Origin: Hymenobacter setariae
GTDB taxonomy: Bacteria; Bacteroidota; Bacteroidia; Cytophagales; Hymenobacteraceae
Length of the DNA: 64,000 bases
Reading direction: 5' to 3'
Assembly: GCF_007713685.1 (NCBI RefSeq)
Contig: NZ_VMRJ01000001.1
Location: 124,001 to 188,000 of the forward strand
Shown here in pieces: positions 9,249 to 17,623 of the stretch. The notes under the pieces are model-generated. The model had not been told where the DNA came from. It searched no databases and was given only the letters and a program-made list of their open reading frames with translations. The position numbers and the translations under genes are program-made. How positions within the stretch are numbered: position 1 is the stretch's first letter; every line of letters begins with the position of its first letter.

Positions 9249-10163
9249 ATGTCCGATTTTCGCCTGCGGGTATTTGCTGCTGTGGCCCAGCACCTGAGCT
9301 TTACGAAGGCTGCCCAGGAGCTTTTTATTTCGCAGCCTGCCGTGACCAAGCACCTGCATGAGCTCGAAAAGCAGTATGGCCAGCGCCTGCTGGCTCGGCA
9401 TGGCAGCCGCGTGGCCCTCACCGAAGCGGGCTGCCTGCTGCTCGCCCACGCCCAAGTAGTAGTCGCCGCCGAGCAGCAACTCGACGACCAGCTGCTGGCC
9501 CTGCGTGACCCCGACGAGGCCGTGGGCCGCCTGCGCCTAGGGGCTAGCACCACCCTGAGCCAATATGTGCTACCGGCTTGGTTGCCTGCTTTCCAGCAGC
9601 GCTACCCGCAGGTGCAGCTTACGCTGCTGAATGCTAACTCTGAGCGCATTGCGGAGGCGCTGCTGCGCGGCGACCTTGACCTAGGCTTCGTAGAGGGCCG
9701 CTCGAAGAGCCGCGACTTGCACCACGAGCTGTTGCTGCCCGACGAGCTGGTAGCCGTGCGCCGGGCCACGCCTGCCGGCCCACCCTTGGCGCCACTGCCG
9801 CTGGCTGAGGTGCTGGCCCACCCGCTAGTGTTGCGCGAACGCGGCTCAGGCACCCTCGAAGTGTTGGAATTTGCCCTGCGCGAGCACAAAATCAAGCTTA
9901 GCAGCCTGCAGGTAGCGTTTCACTTCGATAGTACCGAGGCCATAAAGGCGTACCTAGGCGCCGCGCCCGATGCACTAGGCTTCGTGTCGCGGCAGGCGCT
10001 GAAGCGCGAGTTGGCAGCAAATCAGCTTGAAATCGTGCCTATCGCGGGCTTAGTGCTGCCCCGGCAGTTTGAGGCAGTGTGGGTACAGGGGCAGCCTCTA
10101 ACACGGGTAGCTCAACGGTTTTTGAGCTTCAGCCAGCAGCAAGTATTAGCGCAACAGTTATAA
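9249..10163 (+). CDS. LysR-family transcriptional regulator
   Basis: Protein of 304 aa. An N-terminal winged helix ([20 protein letters not shown], then [17 protein letters not shown]) is followed by a linker helix and a two-lobed effector-binding domain ([15 protein letters not shown]...). The ATG at 9249 starts the helix-turn-helix exactly; a TTG at 9204 would add 15 unlikely residues. It is transcribed divergently from copA (156-bp gap) and lies 84 bp upstream of a YeiH-like transporter in the same direction. LysR proteins commonly control the adjacent gene, and YeiE-YeiH is the parallel pair in enterobacteria, so the transporter is the likelier target. Effector unknown. Confidence 0.9.
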   Translation: MSDFRLRVFAAVAQHLSFTKAAQELFISQPAVTKHLHELEKQYGQRLLARHGSRVALTEAGCLLLAHAQVVVAAEQQLDDQLLALRDPDEAVGRLRLGASTTLSQYVLPAWLPAFQQRYPQVQLTLLNANSERIAEALLRGDLDLGFVEGRSKSRDLHHELLLPDELVAVRRATPAGPPLAPLPLAEVLAHPLVLRERGSGTLEVLEFALREHKIKLSSLQVAFHFDSTEAIKAYLGAAPDALGFVSRQALKRELAANQLEIVPIAGLVLPRQFEAVWVQGQPLTRVAQRFLSFSQQQVLAQQL

Positions 10164-10247
10164 CTTTAGGTTATTAATAATAATAATTAGCAATTATCTT
10201 GTGGTAAGTAGGTTAAGTACCTTTGAGGCGTCAGAAATACTTGCTTC

Positions 10248-11285
10248 ATGCCTACTCTACCTGCTAAGGCCGCCCCGGCTGCAGCATCTTCCAACTCCAG
10301 TTTCTTTCGCAGTTTTCACACACCTCATCTTTTGTGGGGGCGCCCCATTACGGTAGGGCAGGGCGTATTCCACCTGTTGTTGCTGGCGTGTCTCACGCCG
10401 TGGGTTACGCCGCCCCTAGCGCTGGCGTTGGGCTTAGTGCTCGCCCAAACAATTGGCAATCCTTTTGTGGCGCAAACCAAGGCCTTTACACCTAGGCTAT
10501 TGCAATTTTCGGTTGTCGGCCTAGGCTTTGGTATGAATGCGCACGCCGCCGTGCAGGCTGGTCAAGAGGGTATTTTGCTTACAGTCGGGTCCATTTTCGG
10601 CACGCTCGTTTTGGGCTTCTTCGCCGGCAAGTGGCTGGGGCTCGGGCGCCACGTGGTACACCTTATCTCGTGCGGCACTGCTATTTGTGGAGGCTCAGCT
10701 ATCGCGGCCATCGGGCCGGTGCTGGGGGCCGAGGACGATGCCCTGTCGGTGAGCCTAGGCACAGTGTTCGTGCTGAATGCGGTGGCGCTTTTTGCATTTC
10801 CGCCTATCGGCCACGCGCTGCACCTCAGCCAGCAGCAGTTTGGGCTGTGGTGCGCCATTGCCATCCACGACACTAGCTCGGTGGTGGGGGCCGCGGCAGC
10901 CTATGGCAGCCAAGCCCTCGAAGTAGCCACTACCGTAAAGTTGGCGCGGGCGCTCTGGATTATCCCCGTGGCCTTTGGTACGGCGATGGTCTTCAAGCAG
11001 AAGGAAGCCAAGATTACGATTCCCTATTTCATCCTGGGCTTCATCGCAGCCATGGTGTTCAATACGTATGCGCCGGCCTACGTGCCCGCTGCTAAGGCCC
11101 TAGGTCCCTTTATGGTGCGCCTGGCAAAAGCAGGCCTCACGCTTACTCTATTCTTCATTGGAGCAGGCTTGTCGGTTAGCGTGGTGCGCTCGGTGGGCGG
11201 GCGGCCCTACGTGCTCGGCATGCTGCTATGGCTCACAGTTTCGATAGTTTCGCTCTGCGTTATCTGCCAAGCAGAGCACCCTTAG
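10248..11285 (+). CDS. YeiH/UPF0324-type putative sulfate exporter family membrane protein
   Basis: Protein of 345 aa with about ten transmembrane helices. Family hallmarks are visible: a Gly-rich helix with LLQFSVVGLGFGMN, a central HLISCGTAICGGSAIAA segment, and IHDTSSVVGAAAAYG in the second half. These match the YeiH (PSE, putative sulfate exporter) family. The true substrate is not well established in the family. The LysR gene directly upstream supports regulated expression. A short Ala/Pro-rich cytoplasmic leader precedes the first helix. Confidence 0.88.
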   Translation: MPTLPAKAAPAAASSNSSFFRSFHTPHLLWGRPITVGQGVFHLLLLACLTPWVTPPLALALGLVLAQTIGNPFVAQTKAFTPRLLQFSVVGLGFGMNAHAAVQAGQEGILLTVGSIFGTLVLGFFAGKWLGLGRHVVHLISCGTAICGGSAIAAIGPVLGAEDDALSVSLGTVFVLNAVALFAFPPIGHALHLSQQQFGLWCAIAIHDTSSVVGAAAAYGSQALEVATTVKLARALWIIPVAFGTAMVFKQKEAKITIPYFILGFIAAMVFNTYAPAYVPAAKALGPFMVRLAKAGLTLTLFFIGAGLSVSVVRSVGGRPYVLGMLLWLTVSIVSLCVICQAEHP

Positions 11286-11308
11286 GCACGGGTGCGCATG
11301 CGATGGCT

Positions 11309-12790
11309 TCAGGCAAAAATCTTGACTTGCTCGCCCTTGCGCCTGGTGCGCAGGTGCTGGCGAATAATCTGCTGTATGTCCTTGTTATCGGCATACGGCT
11401 GCACAGCTTGGCGAAAATCAGCCAGTTTGCGCGCCGTAAACGTCTCATCGACGTAGCCAAACCCAACGTAGCGCCCGTTTTCGACAACCACCAGCGACTT
11501 TTCGTCGGCTCGCCGCCCGCTGCCGATTACTACAAACGACTCATGCTCGTAGGTGATGCTATCGATGGCCTCGTCCACGCGCTGGTTATAGGTTTCGGGC
11601 GATTCTTGGCCCACACAAGCACCTTGGCAGCGGTGTACTTGGTAGTCGAAGCACGCGCCTTGCGTTTTGTAGAGGCCGCACAGCTTTTGGCATAGGTTGT
11701 ATTTCGCAACCTTATGATAGAGAAAGCCCTGGGCCTTATACTGGTTGCCGAGCGCGATAATAGGAATTTCCGAGTTGCGGGCGTCGGCGCGGCCGTAATA
11801 AAGACACTTATAGCCGTTTTCGTCGGTCTTGAGATAAATGCCCGCTGGAAACACTGAGCGCCGCTGCGCCCGATTGTACGCCGGCTTTAGCTGCTTGATG
11901 AGATGCGACTCGTAGAGCAGCGCCACTAGCTCCGAGCCGGTAAGCTCCCAGGTGATGTTGGCGATAGAATTTTTAAAGTCTAGGCTCTTGCGCGACTTCA
12001 CATCTACCGCGAAGTGCTGCTGAATCCGCTTGTAGATATTGATGCTTTTGCCCACGTAAATGACCTCGCCCGCCTCGTTGTGGAAGTAGTACACGCCCGT
12101 TTCCTGGGGAAGTGCCGCTACTTTTTCGGGAGTGATGAGCGGCGGCAACAAAGCTGTTTTGATGGCCTGCGCCATGGCAGCCACGCGGCGGGGGCTGGGC
12201 TTTTTTTCCGTGGTTTCGGGCTTGCGGCCAGCTGGGGCTAGCGCATCGACGCGGGCTAGCGTGTCAGCGGCATTAGCTTCGGCTGCGTCGCTCTCCTGGG
12301 TTATTTTGAGAAGGCGGTCAAACAGGATGGCGGTGGCTTCGGCATCGCCGGCAGCGCGGTGGCGGCCGTTGAGCGGGATACCGATATTCTGGCACAGCTT
12401 ACCTAGGCTGTAGCTCGGCTGCCCCGGAATGAGCGACCGGCTCAAGCGCACAGTACACAGCGTTTTGCGCGAATAATTGTACCCTAGGTCGGCAAATTCC
12501 TTCTTTAGAAAGGAATAGTCAAAGCGCACGTTGTGAGCAACAAATACGCATCCTTCAGTCATCTCTACCACCTTGCGCGCCACCTCATGGAAGCGCGGCG
12601 CATCGGCTACCATATCATTGGTGATGCCCGTGAGCTGAGTGATGAAGGGCGGGATACTGCGGCCGGGATTAATCAGCGTAGTATAGGAGTCAACCACCTG
12701 CTGGCCGTCGTGCACAAAAATGGCCAGCTCAGTAATGCGGTCATTAGCAGGCTGGCCGCCGGTGGTCTCTAAGTCGATAATAGCGTACAA
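11309..12790 (-). CDS. DnaQ-type 3'-5' exonuclease fused to a GIY-YIG (UvrC/Cho-like) nuclease
   Basis: Protein of 493 aa with two nuclease modules. Residues 1-165 are a DEDDh exonuclease like DNA polymerase III epsilon: DLETTG at the N-terminus, HNVRFDYSFLKKEF, and the HRAAGDAEAT motif. A charged linker follows. Residues ~220-305 are a GIY-YIG domain (GVYYFHNEAGEVIYVGKS, then YKRIQQHF) like the N-terminal incision domain of UvrC or Cho. The C-terminal part has a Cys-rich stretch (CQKLCGLYKTQGACFDY). The protein starts with a TTG codon directly before YAIIDLETTG; no ATG or GTG fits. A role in nucleotide-excision or related DNA repair is likely by family, but the fusion's substrate is not known to me. 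Confidence 0.9.
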   Translation of the reverse strand: MYAIIDLETTGGQPANDRITELAIFVHDGQQVVDSYTTLINPGRSIPPFITQLTGITNDMVADAPRFHEVARKVVEMTEGCVFVAHNVRFDYSFLKKEFADLGYNYSRKTLCTVRLSRSLIPGQPSYSLGKLCQNIGIPLNGRHRAAGDAEATAILFDRLLKITQESDAAEANAADTLARVDALAPAGRKPETTEKKPSPRRVAAMAQAIKTALLPPLITPEKVAALPQETGVYYFHNEAGEVIYVGKSINIYKRIQQHFAVDVKSRKSLDFKNSIANITWELTGSELVALLYESHLIKQLKPAYNRAQRRSVFPAGIYLKTDENGYKCLYYGRADARNSEIPIIALGNQYKAQGFLYHKVAKYNLCQKLCGLYKTQGACFDYQVHRCQGACVGQESPETYNQRVDEAIDSITYEHESFVVIGSGRRADEKSLVVVENGRYVGFGYVDETFTARKLADFRQAVQPYADNKDIQQIIRQHLRTRRKGEQVKIFA

Positions 12791-12856
12791 GGGCAGCGAT
12801 AAGTCGGGGAGCAGAATGCTAACAAAGTTAGGGCCCGCGTTGGTTGCCTAGGGGCA

Positions 12857-12888
12857 CAAAAAAAGCCCGCCGGTAGGGCGGGCTTTTC
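12857..12888 (-). terminator. rho-independent terminator after the DUF2383 gene
   Basis: Stem AAAAGCCCGCC / GGCGGGCTTTT with a 4-6-nt loop, A-rich before and T-rich after. It sits 19 bp beyond the stop of the minus-strand DUF2383 gene and upstream of the exonuclease gene. Confidence 0.85.
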
Positions 12889-12906
12889 TGCGACAGCCAG
12901 GGCTGC

Positions 12907-13368
12907 TTACTTGTTTTTGTTCTGGGTCAGCCAGTTTTTGGCTTGCAGAATGGCATCGTGCTGCTGCTGAAAGACCGTTTTGGCACCAGCCGGAATGTCT
13001 TGGGCCGACAGAGCAGTTTCGTAAGCTTTCAGGGCCGAAGCCTCGCCGGTTTCGGCTGCTTCAAGTACCGATGAGTCGCTATCGCCAGTAAAGGCCGACT
13101 TGATGTTAATCCAACCGCGGTGTACAGCGGCGGCGGCATCAGTAGCTACGCTCTCAATGGTAGTTTCTTCTTGGGCATCAATGCCGTACTGCTTAGCGTA
13201 GCCTTCGAGGTCGGCTACGAAGCCGGCGCGCTGCTGCGAGTACTGGCTCAGTTGCGATTTCAGTTCGGGGCTTTTCACTTCTTCGGCGGCTTCTTGGTAG
13301 CCTTTGGCCGAAGTGCGGTTCAGGTTGAGGATGTCGGTGAAAGCGCGGGTGATGGTTTCGTTAGCCAT
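12907..13368 (-). CDS. PA2169-like four-helix-bundle protein (DUF2383)
   Basis: Protein of 153 aa, all helical, acidic, without signal peptide. It follows the DUF2383 pattern: TDILNLNRTSAKGYQEAAEEV, SPELKSQL, and a repeated helical pair with GEASALKAYETAL. The fold resembles ferritin-like four-helix bundles. Members are often linked to stress response, but no reaction is known. A strong terminator follows it, and no partner gene is close on the same strand, so it is probably monocistronic. Confidence 0.88.
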   Translation of the reverse strand: MANETITRAFTDILNLNRTSAKGYQEAAEEVKSPELKSQLSQYSQQRAGFVADLEGYAKQYGIDAQEETTIESVATDAAAAVHRGWINIKSAFTGDSDSSVLEAAETGEASALKAYETALSAQDIPAGAKTVFQQQHDAILQAKNWLTQNKNK

Positions 13369-13519
13369 GACTTAAGTCTGTAAAGTAGGATGAAAAATGG
13401 AGCGGCTGAAAGAAGTTGACCGTCGCTCACAGGCCCTTGTACGGGGACATCCGGGGCAAAGGGTGCATTTTGATGGTATAAAATTTTGGCTTCATTTCAG
13501 CCAGCTGCTTTTTTCGGAC

Positions 13520-14770
13520 CTAGGCCCGGCGGGGCTGAGGCATTGGAGGCATGCTGGGCTCGGGCGCTAGGGGCGGGCGTTTGCCACGCACCTGGTCCCA
13601 AAATTTGGCTAAGAAGCCTCGGTCGTCGCTCGGGTCTTTCTTGGTCGCCTCGCCGTCGCTAACGTCACCTAGGAGAAAGCCCCACGGCTCGGTCGACTTG
13701 TTGGCATCAAGCACCACCTTGATAACGGCCGAAAGCGGCACGCTTAGAATCATGCCCGGCGTACCCCACAACTGCGCCCCTAGGATAAGGGCAATAATTG
13801 CGGTGAGCGGGTTGAGGCTCACCTTAGAAGCCGTAATGAGCGGCGACAAAATATTATCGGAGATAAACTGCACCAGCATAAATACGCCGATAACCAGCAG
13901 CCCGTGCGTGAGTGAGCCCGTTTCGACATACGTGATAAGGGCTGGCGTAATGGAGCCCACAATAATGCCGATGTAAGGAATAACGGCCAGCACCGAGGCG
14001 AAAACGGCGAAGAAAATAGCGTACTTCACCCCAAGCGCCAGCAGCCCGATGGCATTCATAACCGACACTACTACAATAACCGTGAATAGGCCTGACATGT
14101 AGCCCTGTACCACGCTTTGGATATTGTCTACCGTGTGCAGCACCACCGTGCGCTTGTCGGCTTCTACAAAGCGGAACATGAACTGCCGCAGGTGGTCGCG
14201 GTAGTACAGAAAGCAGAAGATGTAAATGGGCACCAGCGTGATAGTACTCAGCACGCCCAGCGTCGTGTTCAGGGTCGAGCCTAGGTACTTGCTCGACTGC
14301 TTTTGCAAGGCCGATAGCGACGAGTCAATGACTTCGTCGTGGCTCATAGGCTGGAAGTGAAACCGCTTGCTCAGCATCTGTTGCTGCTGGTCGAATAGCA
14401 CCACTAGCTTGCTTTGGATAAGCGGTAGCTCGCCGCGTAGACTGATTATCTGCGAGCCAAAAAAGGTGAACAGCCCAGCAAGGAAAAGCACTACGAGCAG
14501 GATAGCCGTGGCAATAGCTAGCATGCGGGGCCAGCGCCATTTTTCGAGCTTCGTCACCAGCGGCATTAGCAGCAGACTCAGCAAGATGGCGTAAATCAGC
14601 GGCAGCAGCAGGTCGTCGAGCTTGTGTAGCACAAACACCAGCAGCGACAAGCCGATGAGCATGAATGTGTAGTGCACCACCGGCGACTGCTTTATCTCGG
14701 TGGGGGCATGGTTAAACGATTGCCCCGGCAGGTTGCGGGGCTGGTTAAACTGGTTGGGTGGGGGTAACAT
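13520..14770 (-). CDS. AI-2E family transporter (PerM/YdiK-like permease)
   Basis: Protein of 416 aa. A Pro/Asn-rich N-terminal tail is followed by about eight transmembrane helices with the family signatures LLPLIYAILLSLLLMPLV, VIPYIGIIVGSITPALI and FISDNILSPLI, and a Gly/Pro-containing NPLTAIIALILGAQLWG segment. The last ~50 residues are a charged, Pro-rich cytoplasmic tail. Family members export varied substrates (AI-2, Na+/H+ antiport has been shown for some), so the name does not define a substrate. The frame is open 90 bp further upstream; the ATG at 14770 begins a sensible N-terminus. It is divergent from parE. Confidence 0.88.
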   Translation of the reverse strand: MLPPPNQFNQPRNLPGQSFNHAPTEIKQSPVVHYTFMLIGLSLLVFVLHKLDDLLLPLIYAILLSLLLMPLVTKLEKWRWPRMLAIATAILLVVLFLAGLFTFFGSQIISLRGELPLIQSKLVVLFDQQQQMLSKRFHFQPMSHDEVIDSSLSALQKQSSKYLGSTLNTTLGVLSTITLVPIYIFCFLYYRDHLRQFMFRFVEADKRTVVLHTVDNIQSVVQGYMSGLFTVIVVVSVMNAIGLLALGVKYAIFFAVFASVLAVIPYIGIIVGSITPALITYVETGSLTHGLLVIGVFMLVQFISDNILSPLITASKVSLNPLTAIIALILGAQLWGTPGMILSVPLSAVIKVVLDANKSTEPWGFLLGDVSDGEATKKDPSDDRGFLAKFWDQVRGKRPPLAPEPSMPPMPQPRRA

Positions 14771-14898
14771 TTTGAATAATGGGTATGGCGTTAAGAGGTA
14801 CAAATGGGACCAGCCCGTACTGAACCTTGGTTGGCCAGGTTGGGTTAAAAGTCTAACCACATTGGCAGCCCCAAACTAATTAAACTGGCAGCCCTAGG

Positions 14899-14929
14899 TT
14901 GGTTAGCGCTGCTTTGCGCGCTACTTTTA
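14899..14929 (+). promoter_or_regulatory. probable promoter of parE
   Basis: TTG at 14899-14901, a 20-bp spacer, then TACTTTTA at 14922-14929, one mismatch from TAnnTTTG. The parE ATG follows 33 bp downstream. Confidence 0.5.
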
Positions 14930-14962
14930 CCCTAGAACTGCCCCGCATACGGATTTTTTCTG

Positions 14963-16891
14963 ATGAACGACGAACCACAAGTACTAGCTCCCGCCCACGG
15001 CTACACCGAAGACAGTATTCGCTCACTCGATTGGCGCGAGCACATTCGGCTGCGGCCAGGTATGTACATCGGCAAGCTAGGTGATGGCAGCAGCTACGAC
15101 GATGGTATCTATGTGCTAGTGAAGGAGGTAGTAGACAACTGCATCGACGAGCACGTGATGGGCTACGGCCGCACCATCGAAATAAAGATTTCGGAAAGCA
15201 AAGTGCAGGTGCGCGACTACGGCCGTGGCATTCCACTAGGTAAAGTGGTGGATGTGGTAAGCAAAATCAACACTGGCGGCAAGTACGATAGCAAAGTTTT
15301 CCAAAAGTCGGTGGGCCTTAACGGCGTAGGTACTAAGGCGGTGAACGCGCTCAGTAGTCACTTCTTGGTGCAAAGCGTGCGCGACGGCCAACTAAAGGCC
15401 GCCGAGTTTTCGCAGGGCCAGCTTACCGCCGACCCCAAGCCCATTAAAACCAGCCAGCGCAACGGCACGCTCATCACGTTCCAGCCCGATGATACCATCT
15501 TCAGAAATTATGTTTTTCGGCCCGAGTACCTAGAAAGCCAGATTCGTAATTACTGCTACCTCAACGCGGGTCTGGCCATCCATTTTAATGGCCAGAAGTA
15601 CGAAGCCAAGAATGGACTTTTCGACCTGCTCAACGATAAAACCGACCCCGAAACGCGGCGCTACGACATTATCCACCTGAAAGGGGAGGACATCGAAATG
15701 GCCCTGACGCACGGTAACGACTATGGCGAAGAATACTACTCGTTCGTCAACGGTCAGTATACCACCCAGGGCGGCACGCACTTAGCTGCCTTCCGCGAAG
15801 CCGTAGTGAAAACCGTGCGCGAGCACTACAAGAAGGAATACGACGCGGCCGACGTGCGGGCCAGCATCATCGGGTCCATCTCGATACGGGTGCAGGAGCC
15901 GGTGTTTGAAAGCCAGACCAAGACCAAACTCGGCAGCATTAACATGGAGCCCGAGGGCAGCGATGGACCAGTGCGCCCGGTGCGCGGCTTCATTGTCGAT
16001 TTTGTGAAGGAGCACCTCGACAACTACCTGCACAAAAACCCGGTGGTAGCCGAAGCGCTCAAAAAGCGCATCGAGCAAAGCGAGCGCGAGCGCAAGGATA
16101 TGGCCGGCGTGAAAAAGCTAGCCAACCAGCGCGCCAAAAAAGCCAACCTGCACAACCGCAAGCTACGCGACTGCCGCTTCCACCTAGGGGAGAATGCCAA
16201 GGATGGCGCCGAGAAAGAGCCACTCACTACACTATTCATCACGGAGGGCGACTCGGCCAGTGGCAGCATCACTAAGAGCCGCAACGTGGAGCTAGAGGCT
16301 GTATTCAGTCTGCGTGGTAAGCCGCTCAACTGCTTCGGCCTCAAGAAGAAAATAGTGTACGAGAACGAAGAATTCAACCTTCTGCAGCACGCCCTCAATA
16401 TTGAGGAAGGCCTGGAAGGTCTGCGCTATAACCGCGTTGTGATTGCTACCGACGCCGACGTCGATGGCATGCACATTCGGCTGCTGCTGCTTACGTTCTT
16501 CTTGCAGTTCTTCCCCGACCTAGTGCGCAATGGCCACGTGTATATCTTGGAAACGCCACTGTTCCGGGTGCGCAATAAAAAGGAAACTATTTACTGCTAC
16601 TCAGAAAGCGAAAAGCAGGATGCTATGCGCAAGCTGGGCCGCAACCCCGAGGTGACGCGCTTTAAAGGCCTAGGCGAGATTTCGCCCGACGAGTTTGGCA
16701 AGTTTATTGGGGAAAACATTAAGTTAGAACCCGTCATTTTGCAGTCCGACCGCTCTATTCAGCAGGTGCTAGCCTACTATATGGGCAAGAATACGCCCGC
16801 CCGTCAAGAGTTTATCATCGACAACCTACGGTTGGAAAAAGACTTAGTAACGAGCGACGTACTACCGGTGGCTGAAATAGCGTTAGCCTAG
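14963..16891 (+). CDS. parE: DNA topoisomerase IV subunit B (type IIA topoisomerase ATPase subunit)
   Basis: Protein of 642 aa, usual ParE/GyrB length. N-terminal GHKL ATPase: EVVDNCIDE, the DYGRGIP box, and [18 protein letters not shown] transducer domain follows, then TOPRIM with [11 protein letters not shown] and [10 protein letters not shown] metal-binding residues, and the C-terminal [11 protein letters not shown] segment that contacts subunit A. With ParC (17624-20599) it forms an A2B2 enzyme that decatenates daughter chromosomes. I favour topoisomerase IV over gyrase because the partner A subunit lacks a clear GyrA box. A BLUF gene follows after 50 bp, before a terminator, and is probably in the same transcript. 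Confidence 0.93.
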   Translation: MNDEPQVLAPAHGYTEDSIRSLDWREHIRLRPGMYIGKLGDGSSYDDGIYVLVKEVVDNCIDEHVMGYGRTIEIKISESKVQVRDYGRGIPLGKVVDVVSKINTGGKYDSKVFQKSVGLNGVGTKAVNALSSHFLVQSVRDGQLKAAEFSQGQLTADPKPIKTSQRNGTLITFQPDDTIFRNYVFRPEYLESQIRNYCYLNAGLAIHFNGQKYEAKNGLFDLLNDKTDPETRRYDIIHLKGEDIEMALTHGNDYGEEYYSFVNGQYTTQGGTHLAAFREAVVKTVREHYKKEYDAADVRASIIGSISIRVQEPVFESQTKTKLGSINMEPEGSDGPVRPVRGFIVDFVKEHLDNYLHKNPVVAEALKKRIEQSERERKDMAGVKKLANQRAKKANLHNRKLRDCRFHLGENAKDGAEKEPLTTLFITEGDSASGSITKSRNVELEAVFSLRGKPLNCFGLKKKIVYENEEFNLLQHALNIEEGLEGLRYNRVVIATDADVDGMHIRLLLLTFFLQFFPDLVRNGHVYILETPLFRVRNKKETIYCYSESEKQDAMRKLGRNPEVTRFKGLGEISPDEFGKFIGENIKLEPVILQSDRSIQQVLAYYMGKNTPARQEFIIDNLRLEKDLVTSDVLPVAEIALA

Positions 16892-16941
16892 TTCAGCCAC
16901 GTCTTAAAAACACTAAAACCAAGCTTCCCGTAAACTATTCT

Positions 16942-17403
16942 ATGCTGCTACACCACCTCATCTACGAAAGCCAGGCCACCCATCCATTTACGGAAGAAGA
17001 GTTAGCAGACTTACTTCGAAAAGCTCGGGAAACCAATGAGGAGAAGGGGTTAACGGGGCTATTGCTCTACGCACAGGATGGGCGGTTTGTGCAAGTGCTT
17101 GAGGGCAATGTAGATGAGGTGCACGAGCTATACTTTATGCACATTGCGCGCGACCCGCGCCATCACCACCTCACGCTGCTCGCCGATGGCCGCCTCAATC
17201 ACCGTCGCTTTGCCGATTGGCGCATGGGTTTTCGGCCGGCTACTCCCGAGGCCCTACTAGAGCTGACTGGCCATTTTAGCACAGCAGATGCTACTTTCTT
17301 GCTCCCAGTGCTGCCCAACCTACCTAGTCCGCTGCTGGATAAGCTGCTCGACTATGTGCAGTACACGGTGAGCCATCCAGTCCTCGAAGAAGTGACACAC
17401 TAG
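16942..17403 (+). CDS. BLUF-domain blue-light photoreceptor
   Basis: Protein of 153 aa; residues 1-95 are a complete BLUF (FAD-binding) domain. The key photochemical residues are present: Y8 (HLIYESQA), N32, Q51 (GRFVQVLEG), W93 and M95 (DWRMGF). These form the Tyr-Gln-Trp/Met hydrogen-bond switch that responds to blue light. After the domain come only ~55 residues ending in a helix (LLDKLLDYVQYTV), with no enzymatic or DNA-binding output domain, so it should act through a partner protein. It sits between the two topoisomerase IV genes, 50 bp after parE and ahead of a strong terminator, so expression is probably tied to parE. Confidence 0.93.
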   Translation: MLLHHLIYESQATHPFTEEELADLLRKARETNEEKGLTGLLLYAQDGRFVQVLEGNVDEVHELYFMHIARDPRHHHLTLLADGRLNHRRFADWRMGFRPATPEALLELTGHFSTADATFLLPVLPNLPSPLLDKLLDYVQYTVSHPVLEEVTH

Positions 17404-17427
17404 CAGTTAGCCGCTACTATATATCTT

Positions 17428-17461
17428 GCCCCCGTTCGCCTATCGGACGGGGGCTTTTTTT
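17428..17461 (+). terminator. rho-independent terminator after the parE-BLUF pair
   Basis: Stem GCCCCCGT / ACGGGGGC with a short interrupted loop, followed by TTTTTTT. It ends the parE-BLUF transcript and implies a separate promoter for parC. Confidence 0.88.
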
Positions 17462-17583
17462 CGCCTAAGGGTAGTCTGTTGCTAGTCAGGTTAGTGTCGA
17501 AGATGCAGGGGTAAACTAATATTTTTGGGAACTTTCCGAGCCATCCTTATTTTTACAGTAAGGCTTTTAGGCCAATTTTTCGG

Positions 17584-17591
17584 TACTTTTG
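17584..17591 (+). promoter_or_regulatory. -10-type box (TACTTTTG) of the parC promoter
   Basis: Exact match to the Bacteroidota TAnnTTTG box, 32 bp before the GTG start of parC and after the preceding terminator. The -33 position holds only a TTTT run, so the upstream element is weak. Confidence 0.6.
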
Positions 17592-17623
17592 CCGGTTGAC
17601 TGCCGACTTTTTACGTTTTCCTC

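Noticed and set aside
9093..9479. N-terminal extension of the CopA frame (about 130 residues)
   Set aside because: It overlaps the divergent LysR gene, has no metal-binding motif, and the ATG at 9092 directly precedes a standard P1B start.
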